Origin: Bacteroidota bacterium
GTDB lineage: Bacteria; Bacteroidota; Bacteroidia; Chitinophagales; Chitinophagaceae
Length of the DNA stretch: 41,391 nucleotides
NCBI GenBank assembly: GCA_026391435.1
Contig: JAPLEJ010000044.1
Coordinates: 1-41,391 of the forward strand
Direction: 5' to 3'
Numbering within the stretch: position 1 is the first letter of the stretch; each line of letters begins with the position of its first letter. Made by a program: the position numbers and the translations under genes. Shown one piece after another: positions 6,282 to 15,099 of this stretch. Under the pieces are notes generated by a model, which searched no databases, was not told where the DNA came from, and saw only the letters and a program-made list of their open reading frames with translations.

Positions 6282-7958
6282 ATGCACAACTACGAAATCG
6301 CAGAATACTTTTCTTTACTAAGTAAGCTCATGGAAATTCATGGTGAAGATCCATTTAAAATTAAGTCGTATTCGAACGCTGCATTTACATTAGATAAACT
6401 AAATGATCCTGTGGTGGATATGGAACCACATCAACTATTTTCAATAAGAGGTATTGGAGATGCCATTGGTAAAAAAGTGATCGAAATCATTGATAATAAG
6501 CGACTTAGCTTACTTGACAGCTATGTCGAAAAAACCCCTACAGGCGTTTTAGAATTTTTAAAAATAAAAGGATTAGGCCCTAAAAAAATTACTACTATTT
6601 GGAAAGAATTAGAAATAGAAAGTATTGGTGAACTGTTATATGCATGCGAGGAAAACAGACTTACTAAATACAAAGGCTTCGGTGAAAAGACGCAACAAAA
6701 TATTCAAGAGTCACTCCAATTTTATTTACAACATCAAGGAAGATTTTTATTTCAACAGGTAGAACCCCTTGTTGAAAATTTAAAAATAGCATTGAATGAA
6801 AAAATAAATGGAGATGATTTATTTATTATTTCAGGTGGATTTAAAAGACAATTAGAAATCATAGATTATATAGATATTGTTACCACTTATTCTGAAAATG
6901 ATTTAACGAATTGGTTAAGAGAAAAAAACTTTCAATGTATTAAAAATGAAAATTTTTTAAGTTGTAAAGGATCAGATCAATTTGAAATGAGGTGGTATTT
7001 TACCAATTTTGACGACTATTATTGGACCGATTTTACCCTTTCCTGCTCCCCTGAATTTTTGGAAAAATGGGTATCGGACCCCCTATTTTCAAAAAAAATC
7101 CCATTTATTTCAGAAAAAAGCATTTTTGAACAAATAAATATTCCGCTCATTCCATCCCCCCTTAGGGAGCATCCTTCAATTATTGAGCAAGCAAAAAATA
7201 ATAAATTACCTAAGCTCATTCAAACCTCCGACATTAAAGGGATCATCCATTCACATAGTACTTGGAGCGACGGAGTCCATACGATCGAACATATGGCTCT
7301 TGCCGCCATTGAAAAAGGATATGAATACTTAATCATCAGCGACCATTCCAAATCTGCATTTTATGCAGGTGGCTTATCTATAGACAGTGTTAAAGCCCAA
7401 CATAAGGAAATTGAAGCCCTCAATAAAAAATTGGCACCCTTTGTTATATTTAAAAGTATTGAGTCCGATATTCTTAATGATGGAAGCTTGGACTACCCAG
7501 AAGATATCTTAGCCTGTTTTGATATAGTGATTGCCTCCATACATTCCAATTTAAAGATGACCGAAGAAAAAGCAATGATGCGATTATTAAATGCAGTCAA
7601 CCATCCCTATACAAGTATTTTAGGACACCCTACTGGCAGATTATTATTAAGCAGAAAAGGATATCCCGTGGATCACGAAGCACTCATACAAGCTTGTGCA
7701 GATAATAATGTCGTGATGGAATTAAATGCGCATCCCCGTCGATTAGATATGGATTGGCGTTTTATTCAATCCGCTATTAAAAATGATGTACTCATCTCTA
7801 TTGATCCCGATGCACATTCTATTGAAGGATTTGAAGATGTTAGATATGGGGTATTAGTAGCTCAAAAAGCAGGATTAACAGCAGCACAAAACTTGAGTAG
7901 CTTTAGCTTAGCAGAAATGATAGAATTTGTTGAATTTCAGCAATCGAAAAGAAATTAG
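6282..7958 (+). CDS. polX: PolX-like protein: HhH repeats, degenerate polymerase, PHP nuclease
   Basis: Bacterial PolX proteins join a family X polymerase core to a C-terminal PHP domain with metal-dependent 3'-5' exonuclease or AP-endonuclease activity in base-excision repair. This 558-residue protein has helix-hairpin-helix motifs at 54-66 (SIRGIGDAIGKKV), 95-105 (IKGLGPKKITT) and 131-140. The PHP domain, from about 320, keeps candidate metal ligands H323, H325, D330, H355, E394, H421, H449, D509 and H512. The polymerase palm looks damaged: where family members have R-x(n)-G-D-I-D, this one has D195-Y196-I197-D198, and no TGS nucleotide-binding motif is seen. So nuclease activity is likely and polymerase activity doubtful. 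It converges on the amylase gene with 15 bases between stops. Confidence 0.85.
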   Translation: MHNYEIAEYFSLLSKLMEIHGEDPFKIKSYSNAAFTLDKLNDPVVDMEPHQLFSIRGIGDAIGKKVIEIIDNKRLSLLDSYVEKTPTGVLEFLKIKGLGPKKITTIWKELEIESIGELLYACEENRLTKYKGFGEKTQQNIQESLQFYLQHQGRFLFQQVEPLVENLKIALNEKINGDDLFIISGGFKRQLEIIDYIDIVTTYSENDLTNWLREKNFQCIKNENFLSCKGSDQFEMRWYFTNFDDYYWTDFTLSCSPEFLEKWVSDPLFSKKIPFISEKSIFEQINIPLIPSPLREHPSIIEQAKNNKLPKLIQTSDIKGIIHSHSTWSDGVHTIEHMALAAIEKGYEYLIISDHSKSAFYAGGLSIDSVKAQHKEIEALNKKLAPFVIFKSIESDILNDGSLDYPEDILACFDIVIASIHSNLKMTEEKAMMRLLNAVNHPYTSILGHPTGRLLLSRKGYPVDHEALIQACADNNVVMELNAHPRRLDMDWRFIQSAIKNDVLISIDPDAHSIEGFEDVRYGVLVAQKAGLTAAQNLSSFSLAEMIEFVEFQQSKRN

Positions 7959-7973
7959 ATACACCAAGGTTAG

Positions 7974-9230
7974 CTATTTAACATAAACCAAATAATCCCC
8001 TGGCATCAGCTCAAAAGCTTCTTCCCTATCAAAGCTAAATTGCAAGCCCGAAAAGATATTGGTAAACGTTCCTTTTATCAAATCATGCGTACAGGCTATT
8101 TTTTGAATCTCAGATGAAATATTAAGCAATACCAAAACCACATTAATTGAATCATATCTCAAATAGGCCATCACACCGTTGGAGTCACTTGGCAATATAT
8201 AATTAGCCCCATGCAGAATGGCGGGATATTGTTGACGACAAGAGGCCAATGTTTTATAAAAATCATGTAAGGCTGGTTTTCCATTCCATTCGATACAGTC
8301 CTTATCAAAAAATGGTAGTCTTTTATGATTGGGAAGTTCCTGCCCACTATAAATTAAAGGAATCCCCTTCCAGGTATAGGTAAATACTGCCCAAGCTTTT
8401 GCAGCCTCTCCAAATTTTTCATATTCAGTTCCATTCCAACTATTTTCATCATGATTCGAAGTGAAAAATAATTTGAGCGCCCCAGCTGGATACTGGTCGT
8501 AAGCATGTAATATGTTATATACATCATTGAGCCCCGAAAGATCATGTTTTGTTTTTTCGATCGCATGCATCCATGCCCAAGCATAACTTACATCAAACAC
8601 TTGATGATATCCGACCTCCTCACATTCTGCTAACCAAAATAAGGTTTTAATATTATCGCAAGCTGCACGGGCCGCTTTCCAAAAATCCAAAGGAACCAAA
8701 TGGGCCATGTCGCATCTAAAACCATCTATATTAAAGTGACGAACCCAATATTGCATAGAGGCAATTAATGCATCCCGCATGGGTTGGTTCTCATAATTTA
8801 AATCTACTACATCCTCCCATCCATTGCGCTCCGTAAAGTTGCCTTGTGCATCTCTCGAAAACCACTCTGGATTTTTGTCCATCCATTCGTGTTTAGCACC
8901 GGTATGGTTTGCTACCCAATCAATAATGACTTTCATACCCAACTCATGTGCGGCATGAACTAACTCCAATAAATCGGATTCATTACCATATGCAGGATTA
9001 ATTTTAGTATAACTACTGCAAGCATAATAACTACCTTGGGTCCCTTTTTTTAATTTTTCACTAATGGGTGTGATGGGCATGAACCATAAAAGGGTGACCC
9101 CCATCTCTTTTAACCTAGGTAAGTGTTTTTGAAAAGCTTTGAAAGTACCTTCAGGTGTATACTGTCTAATATTTACTTCATAAATGATGGATTCATTTGC
9201 CCATGTTACTGTATTGAAACTAGCATCCAT
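7974..9230 (-). CDS. Cytosolic GH13 alpha-amylase family enzyme
   Basis: This 418-residue protein is a glycoside hydrolase of family 13, acting on alpha-glucans. The four conserved regions are visible: DWVANH (104-109), GFRCDMAH with nucleophile D174, LAECE with acid/base E202, and SNHDEN with D261. A short C-terminal beta domain follows from about 330. No signal peptide is present, so it should act inside the cell, for example on glycogen or imported maltodextrins. It is smaller than secreted amylases and has no carbohydrate-binding module. It is divergent from the APC permease, with 44 bases between starts. The exact substrate (hydrolase or transferase) cannot be told from motifs alone. Confidence 0.88.
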   Translation of the reverse strand: MDASFNTVTWANESIIYEVNIRQYTPEGTFKAFQKHLPRLKEMGVTLLWFMPITPISEKLKKGTQGSYYACSSYTKINPAYGNESDLLELVHAAHELGMKVIIDWVANHTGAKHEWMDKNPEWFSRDAQGNFTERNGWEDVVDLNYENQPMRDALIASMQYWVRHFNIDGFRCDMAHLVPLDFWKAARAACDNIKTLFWLAECEEVGYHQVFDVSYAWAWMHAIEKTKHDLSGLNDVYNILHAYDQYPAGALKLFFTSNHDENSWNGTEYEKFGEAAKAWAVFTYTWKGIPLIYSGQELPNHKRLPFFDKDCIEWNGKPALHDFYKTLASCRQQYPAILHGANYILPSDSNGVMAYLRYDSINVVLVLLNISSEIQKIACTHDLIKGTFTNIFSGLQFSFDREEAFELMPGDYLVYVK

Positions 9231-9274
9231 TTAATTACAATTTTTAATTCAATTTTTATTATCTTGGCAAGCAC

Positions 9275-10654
9275 ATGAGTCAAGTTAAGCCCCAATTAGA
9301 TCGCAAATTAAGTCTTTTACATGCAACTGCCATCAACATGATTGATATGGTGGGCATTGGTCCATTTGTGGTACTGAGTGTGGTAGCACAAATCATTGGA
9401 GGACCCTATTTTTTATATGCTTGGATTGCTGGTGCGGTACTATCCTATTTAGATGCGATGGTATGGAGTCAGTTAGGCGCAGCATTACCAAGAGCAGGAG
9501 GAAGCTTTCATTTTTTAAAAGAAGGTTATGGAAAAAAATGGGGGCCATTAATGAGCTTTTTGTTTGTATGGCAAACCATGATACAAGCCCCCTTAGTTAT
9601 TGCATCCGCCTCTATTGGTTTTGCACAATATGCTAGTTACTTTTTTAATTTTTCATTTATTCAAGAAAAGATCGTCAGTGGTTCTGTTGTCATTTTAGTC
9701 ATTAGCTTATTATATCGCAAAATCGAATCTATTGGAAAGATATCTGTTTTTTTATGGGTGGGTGTACTAGCCACTATGGGATGGATAATTTTGGGTGGCG
9801 TTGCCAACGGACATTTTTTAGATCCTATCAAACATATTAATGATGGTTTTTCAATGCAACATGGATTTGTTGCTGCCTTAGGATTTGCAAGCGTAAAAAC
9901 AATTTATAGTTATTTAGGCTATTATAATGTTTGTCATTTAGGTGGTGAGATTAAAAATCCAAGTAAGAATATTCCTCGAAGTATGTTTATCTCCATTACT
10001 GGAATTGCTATTTTATACTTATCGATGAATATTAGTGTGGCAAGTGTATTGCCTTTGAACACTATTATGAATAGTAAATATGTGGTGAGTGACTATATTA
10101 AAACCTTGTATGGTGCTCATGCAGGTGCCTTTGTTACTGTTTTAATTTTATTAGTAGCATTTGCTTCTTTATTTTCGGCCACACTTGGATACAGCAGAAT
10201 TCCTTATGCTGCTGCTCAAAACAAATCATTTTTTGGCTATTTTAATAAACTGCACCCTACTTTACATTTCCCACATCGATCCTTATTAGTGTTAGGAGGT
10301 ATTGCTTTTGTATTTAGTTTATTGTTCAAGCTAAAGGAAGTCATTGATGCTATTTTAGCAATGCGTATCATGATTCAATTTATTGGACAAGCAATAGGAC
10401 TTATATTATTAGTTAAACGTAAAGGGAACAGTTTTTTCCCTTGGAAAATGCCACTATACCCATTACCCTTAATTTTAGCAATTGCGATTTGGATTGGTAT
10501 CTTTTTTTCGACAGGACAAAAGATGATGATTAGTGGCTTAGTGGTGATTAGCTTAGGCTTAGTAGCTTATGTGATTGCAAAAAAAATGAAATGGATTGGA
10601 TCTGATGAATTACTTGCGACCGCCGACAGTCATCCCACTGATGAGCAAGCCTAA
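9275..10654 (+). CDS. APC family amino acid permease
   Basis: The 459-residue protein has about twelve hydrophobic helices and the APC superfamily start: a short charged N terminus, then MVGIGPFVVLSVVAQIIGG in helix 1, where the glycine-rich break binds the amino or carboxyl group of substrate. Helix 2 is followed by the LPRAGGSFHFLKEGYG loop typical of the family. GGEIKNPSKNIPRSM after the sixth helix is another family block. It would import an amino acid or polyamine with protons across the inner membrane; the substrate is not readable. Its 3' end overlaps a small convergent ORF by 45 bases. It is divergent from the GH13 gene. Confidence 0.88.
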   Translation: MSQVKPQLDRKLSLLHATAINMIDMVGIGPFVVLSVVAQIIGGPYFLYAWIAGAVLSYLDAMVWSQLGAALPRAGGSFHFLKEGYGKKWGPLMSFLFVWQTMIQAPLVIASASIGFAQYASYFFNFSFIQEKIVSGSVVILVISLLYRKIESIGKISVFLWVGVLATMGWIILGGVANGHFLDPIKHINDGFSMQHGFVAALGFASVKTIYSYLGYYNVCHLGGEIKNPSKNIPRSMFISITGIAILYLSMNISVASVLPLNTIMNSKYVVSDYIKTLYGAHAGAFVTVLILLVAFASLFSATLGYSRIPYAAAQNKSFFGYFNKLHPTLHFPHRSLLVLGGIAFVFSLLFKLKEVIDAILAMRIMIQFIGQAIGLILLVKRKGNSFFPWKMPLYPLPLILAIAIWIGIFFSTGQKMMISGLVVISLGLVAYVIAKKMKWIGSDELLATADSHPTDEQA

Positions 10655-10753
10655 AACTAAACCTACTATCAATCCTATCTTAACATTTTTTATCATCCAG
10701 CCAATGGCTAATCCGATGATTAAAAGCGTTAGTATACTTACTTTTCGTCTCAT
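10610..10753 (-). CDS. Small two-helix membrane protein, unknown
   Basis: This 47-codon frame starts ATG at 10753 and stops TAA at 10610. It has a basic start (MRRK), a hydrophobic helix SILTLLIIGLAIGWMI, a short KNVK turn, then a second helix IGLIVGLVLGLLISGM and a GGRK end: the pattern of a helical hairpin with glycine spacing. It lies 18 bases downstream of the PIG-L gene stop on the same strand, so it could be the last gene of that transcript, and its last 45 bases overlap the convergent permease gene. Composition and spacing support a real gene, but I recognise no family, and the overlap leaves chance as an alternative. Confidence 0.55.
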   Translation of the reverse strand: MRRKVSILTLLIIGLAIGWMIKNVKIGLIVGLVLGLLISGMTVGGRK

Positions 10754-10771
10754 ATAATTTGAATGATTCAA

Positions 10772-13132
10772 TTAATGTTTTGGGAGTGCAATTAAATTAG
10801 CTAATAACTTAAAAGCACCTGGATTACCCGCTGGTAATTGTCTAAATAAAGTTAAACTTAAGTATACAAAATTACCTTTGCCATAGGGCGCAATTAACAA
10901 ACTTCCATTGGAGGGCGCCTCTCCTTTATCATTCATTGTCAATGGCATCTCAAAATGAGTATCCATATTTTCGGCTTGATAAGTACTTCGCTCTTGAACC
11001 CAATTTTCAAAGTCCGAAGAGGTGATTTTATTTGGCGCGTTTAAAACAATATGCCCTGGCAATGTAAATTGAACAGGCACATTTTCCTGGGTAACGCGTC
11101 TGCCCGAATTTACAATAAATGCATAAGGCCCTACTTTTACTTTTTGCAATCCTACTTGATTGCTTTTTAAATATTGAACAATTACATTACCTCCTTGTTC
11201 AATATACTGATTCATTACTTCATTGTTATTCGTAAGGTATTCGTATAAATTATAAGCTCTAATCCCCACTACGATGGCATCATAAGCTTTTAATTTATCT
11301 AATTGCATATCCGATTCCTTTAAATAAGTAACAGAATACCCTAATGCTGACAATGCTTCTGGTATTTTATCACCCGCTCCTTCGATATATCCAATTTTTT
11401 TCCCTTTTGTCTTAATCTCCGCTTTCACAATGGTAGTAGTGGAACTAGGAAAATAAGTAATAGTTGGAATATGATCGTACTGAATCGTTTTTTGAAAAAG
11501 AGCTTGTGGGGAAGTAGGTAAAGGGTCTGTAGCGGAACTCATTATTACCGAACCTGTTTCATTTTGACCTAAGTGATTGATGGTTTGATAATTTACTTGA
11601 ACAGGTTTATCTCCATTAATTAAATACAATTCTTTTTCATATTTAATTTCTTGACTTGGAACCACTGCAATGGGTTGATAAGTTTCACCTCTAGTAGGAT
11701 CCACATATTTATATTGAACAGGAATAAAAAAATCAAATGGCTGATTTTCGATGGTCACCATTACGGTACAAACAAAAGCGGGATCATTTTCTGGTTTACC
11801 AATGAGCAATTGATTATTTACTTCAAACATGCCTTCACTCTTAGGAGCGGCTAACCAATAGGGCTGTGAAATAGGCTGTATTAAAGGAATCGTATAAGTA
11901 TAATCCAATTGAATATTTTGGTTCACCCCTAATGACTTATTAAAAACAGAGTCCTTCCCTGGTAATTTTAATTTATCAAAAGTACTACGAACGCTTGCTC
12001 TTTGATTGATGCTAAATTGTATAGGCAACCCTTTGCCTGGAAATACTTGTTGCTGTGTACTTGAAGCTTCTATAAATAAACCAGCACAATTTTGCACCAA
12101 GGACTTAATTTCATTTAATTTATAATTTCTCCAAACTGAACTTGGCAACTTTTGTACTACTTGATATAAATCTACCAAGGCTTTGACAGAACGATCTGGC
12201 TGATCTAATTTATATTCCTTTATGATATTGGCAACTGCAAGTTGTATCTCTGGCGCATTGAATCGATCCCAATTTGTAATCACCCCATCCATGATATCAT
12301 TCACTGCTAAATCACCCGCTACTGGTTCAAAATATTCATATAAGCTACCTCTTCTTCGAGGCCTTCCTTCCCCTTGACTCTTATGCATGGATCTGGCTTC
12401 TGCTCCAATCTCACCATAACTTTTTCCAATGATTGGATTATATCCCCCTACTTCAATTTTGAGTTGCTTATCATTTGTTGTATTCGCTCCTCCAAAATTA
12501 AAAGTGTTCCATAATATTCGCTTAGCTTGCCAAATTGTGACACCATATTTAAACTGTTCTGGAAATTGTTTGGGATCTGCTGCTGCAATGAATGCTTCCT
12601 TCGCTATAATCGCAGAAGCGGCATGGTGTCCATGTCCAGCTCGAGTATCTGGTGGAAAACGAGCAATAATAATATCGGGTTGAAATTGACGAATGACCCA
12701 AACCGCGTCGCTTAACACTTTTTGATGATCCCAAATGGTTAATGCTTCTTCGGCTGATTTACTAAATCCAAATTCATATGCTCTGGAAAAAAATTGTTCG
12801 GCGCCATCTTGTTTTCGAGCAGCCAATAATTCCTGAGTTCTAATCATACCCAATTCCACTCCTTGTTCTTTACCAATTAAATTTTGTCCGCCATCACCTC
12901 TTGTTAAACTTAAATAAGCTGTTCTGTACATTCGATCATTGGTTAGGTAGGGCAAAAAGCTATTGTTTTCATCATCAGGATGTGCTGCGATGTATAAAAC
13001 ACTTCCTACTACCCCTAATTTTTTTATTTGCGTATATAGTTCTGTACTCGATTTTTGCGCAAACCCCATGGGTGCATTTAAAATGAACAACAAGACCAAA
13101 CTAAACCCACTTTTTTTAATCAAATGATCCAT
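10772..13132 (-). CDS. Secreted PIG-L family deacetylase with ThuA-like C-terminal domain
   Basis: PIG-L/LmbE enzymes are zinc-dependent N-deacetylases of GlcNAc-type substrates. The 786-residue protein has a signal peptide ending near GFAQ and then the zinc motif AHPDDEN (H51, D53, D54), with the third ligand region AGHGHHAAS at about 166-173. The middle holds beta-rich segments; from about 580 to 690 a GATase/ThuA-like fold appears (GYIEGAGDKIPEAL, then YDAIVVGIRAYN). The ATG at 13132 is preferred to a TTG two codons upstream. Long PIG-L proteins of this build are found in Bacteroidota and are likely periplasmic; the glycan or glycoconjugate substrate is unknown. The divergent gamma-glutamyltransferase starts 194 bases away. 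Confidence 0.85.
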   Translation of the reverse strand: MDHLIKKSGFSLVLLFILNAPMGFAQKSSTELYTQIKKLGVVGSVLYIAAHPDDENNSFLPYLTNDRMYRTAYLSLTRGDGGQNLIGKEQGVELGMIRTQELLAARKQDGAEQFFSRAYEFGFSKSAEEALTIWDHQKVLSDAVWVIRQFQPDIIIARFPPDTRAGHGHHAASAIIAKEAFIAAADPKQFPEQFKYGVTIWQAKRILWNTFNFGGANTTNDKQLKIEVGGYNPIIGKSYGEIGAEARSMHKSQGEGRPRRRGSLYEYFEPVAGDLAVNDIMDGVITNWDRFNAPEIQLAVANIIKEYKLDQPDRSVKALVDLYQVVQKLPSSVWRNYKLNEIKSLVQNCAGLFIEASSTQQQVFPGKGLPIQFSINQRASVRSTFDKLKLPGKDSVFNKSLGVNQNIQLDYTYTIPLIQPISQPYWLAAPKSEGMFEVNNQLLIGKPENDPAFVCTVMVTIENQPFDFFIPVQYKYVDPTRGETYQPIAVVPSQEIKYEKELYLINGDKPVQVNYQTINHLGQNETGSVIMSSATDPLPTSPQALFQKTIQYDHIPTITYFPSSTTTIVKAEIKTKGKKIGYIEGAGDKIPEALSALGYSVTYLKESDMQLDKLKAYDAIVVGIRAYNLYEYLTNNNEVMNQYIEQGGNVIVQYLKSNQVGLQKVKVGPYAFIVNSGRRVTQENVPVQFTLPGHIVLNAPNKITSSDFENWVQERSTYQAENMDTHFEMPLTMNDKGEAPSNGSLLIAPYGKGNFVYLSLTLFRQLPAGNPGAFKLLANLIALPKH

Positions 13133-13326
13133 GTACAAAATTTAAGTTATTTGACGATTCATCCTATGACCTACTTAACCCAATCAACCCTCTAAAATAC
13201 GAGAACTTTAGCGTTAATGAACCCCTAAAACAACTAATTTTAAACAAGCTGCCCTCCCATTTGACGAATTCTTAATAATTAAGTAATTTACTCCCTTATC
13301 TATCTAAAATATTCAAAAAAATTGAT

Positions 13327-15048
13327 ATGTTCCAAAAAAGTAGTTTCCTATTCATGGCTGTTTTAGTATGCATTTCCAATGGCCTATCCGCTCAAAAATT
13401 TTTTAAAAAACATCAAGAAATTAATCCTTACCAATTTGAAATTGTAAAGGGTAAATTATTTGAACATGCAGCAGTCACTTCTGCCCATCCATTAGCAAGT
13501 ATGGTAGGTGTTGCCATCATGCAAGATGGGGGTAATGCATTTGATGCTGCTATTTCGGTACAATTTGTATTAGCAGTGGTACATCCTGCAGCAGGCAATA
13601 TTGGCGGTGGTGGATTTATGTTAGCTAGAACAAGTAATGGGAAATTGATAGGGATAGATTATAGGGAAGCGGCTCCTTCAAAAGCCAGCAAGGACATGTA
13701 TCTTGATGACAAAGGAAATGCCATCACAGCAAAATCAAAAGATGGTCCATTGGCTTCTGGCATACCAGGGAGTGTAGCGGGTATGTTTAGCGCACATGAC
13801 AATGCCTTACTTTCTATGGCACAACTTCTTGAACCGGCCATTGAATTAGCAGAATTTGGTTTTGTGCTTACCGATAAAGAAGCAAGAAGTCTTAATAGTG
13901 AAAATGCAGATTTATTAAAATACAGTAGTGCCCCATCGGCCTATACCTCAAAATCTAATTGGAAAAAAGGAGATACATTAGTACAACCCGAATTAGCTGC
14001 TACTTTAAAACGCATTCAGCAAAATGGATTAGCCGGTTTTTATGAGGGTCTAACTGCCGATTATATTGTAAAGGAAATGTCTCACGGAGCAGGTATTATT
14101 TCAAAAGCTGATTTAAAAAACTACCAACCTAAATTTAGAAAGCCCATTGAATTTGATTATAAAAATCATCACGTCATTAGTTTTGCTCCCCCTTCAAGTG
14201 GTGGTATTTTATTGGCTCAAATGATGAAAATGATTGCACCATTTGATATTGCCAAAATGGGATACAACACACCAGCTTCTGTAAGTTTAATGGTAGAATC
14301 TCAACGACGCGCATACGCTGATCGAGCAGAACATATGGGCGATCCTGATTTTTGGAAAGTTCCTACGCGCACTTTAACTAGTGATGAGTATGCTAAAAAA
14401 AGAATGCAAGATTATACGCCAGGTATTGCTGGAAATAGTAAAGGTATTCAAGCTGGACAAATAAAAGAGAGTGAAGAAACAACACATTTTAGTATCATTG
14501 ACAAACAAGGTAATATGGTGGCCATCACCACTACCTTAAATGGCTCTTATGGAAATAGAACGGTAGTTGCTGGAGCAGGTTTTATATTAAATAATGAAAT
14601 GGACGATTTTAGTGTAAAGCCAGGTGTGCCTAATATGTTTGGCGCACTGGGTGGAGAAGCCAATGCGATCCAACCAGGAAAAAGAATGCTAAGTTCTATG
14701 ACTCCTACTTTAGTAACAGTAAACCATCAACCCTATTTGACTATTGGGTCACCTGGAGGAACTACTATACCAAATCAAGTGTATGAAGGATTGGTTAATA
14801 TTATAGATCATAAAATGAACTTACAACAAGCTATTGACGGATCTCGTTTTCATCATCAATGGATCCCAGATGTCATTGCAGTTGAGTCAGATTTTCCAGA
14901 TGCGACATTAGCCACTTTAAAAGCACAAGGCTATACTTATACCAAGAGAGGCAATTATGGACGAATGGACGGCATTCGGATATTACCTGGCGGGAAAAGA
15001 GAAGCAGTAGGCGATAAAAGAGGTGATGACAGCGTTGCAGGATATTAG
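13327..15048 (+). CDS. ggt: Gamma-glutamyltransferase
   Basis: GGT cleaves the gamma-glutamyl bond of glutathione and related peptides, and transfers the glutamyl group to water or amino acids. The 573-residue precursor has a signal peptide ending near GLSAQ, pointing to the periplasm. It should self-cleave before the nucleophile Thr385 in the motif EETTHFS (383-389), giving a large and a small subunit; the following DKQGNMVAITTTLNGSYG block and the later GSPGGTTIP oxyanion region fit. R113 in the DYREAAP block corresponds to the conserved glutamyl-binding arginine. Length and motif order match the family. It may serve sulfur and nitrogen recovery from glutathione. TamB follows 51 bases later on the same strand. 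Confidence 0.95.
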   Translation: MFQKSSFLFMAVLVCISNGLSAQKFFKKHQEINPYQFEIVKGKLFEHAAVTSAHPLASMVGVAIMQDGGNAFDAAISVQFVLAVVHPAAGNIGGGGFMLARTSNGKLIGIDYREAAPSKASKDMYLDDKGNAITAKSKDGPLASGIPGSVAGMFSAHDNALLSMAQLLEPAIELAEFGFVLTDKEARSLNSENADLLKYSSAPSAYTSKSNWKKGDTLVQPELAATLKRIQQNGLAGFYEGLTADYIVKEMSHGAGIISKADLKNYQPKFRKPIEFDYKNHHVISFAPPSSGGILLAQMMKMIAPFDIAKMGYNTPASVSLMVESQRRAYADRAEHMGDPDFWKVPTRTLTSDEYAKKRMQDYTPGIAGNSKGIQAGQIKESEETTHFSIIDKQGNMVAITTTLNGSYGNRTVVAGAGFILNNEMDDFSVKPGVPNMFGALGGEANAIQPGKRMLSSMTPTLVTVNHQPYLTIGSPGGTTIPNQVYEGLVNIIDHKMNLQQAIDGSRFHHQWIPDVIAVESDFPDATLATLKAQGYTYTKRGNYGRMDGIRILPGGKREAVGDKRGDDSVAGY

Positions 15049-15099
15049 TTATCAGCTCATTATACGGCGTAAATTAGTATTTTTACAAAAATCAATTTT

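Noticed and set aside
12429..12734. Cluster of overlapping short frames inside the PIG-L gene
   Set aside because: They are shadows of a single continuous gene; none has a plausible start or domain.
13270..13282. Dyad CTTAAT-A-ATTAAG upstream of ggt
   Set aside because: It is short and AT-rich in an AT-rich gap and could easily arise by chance.
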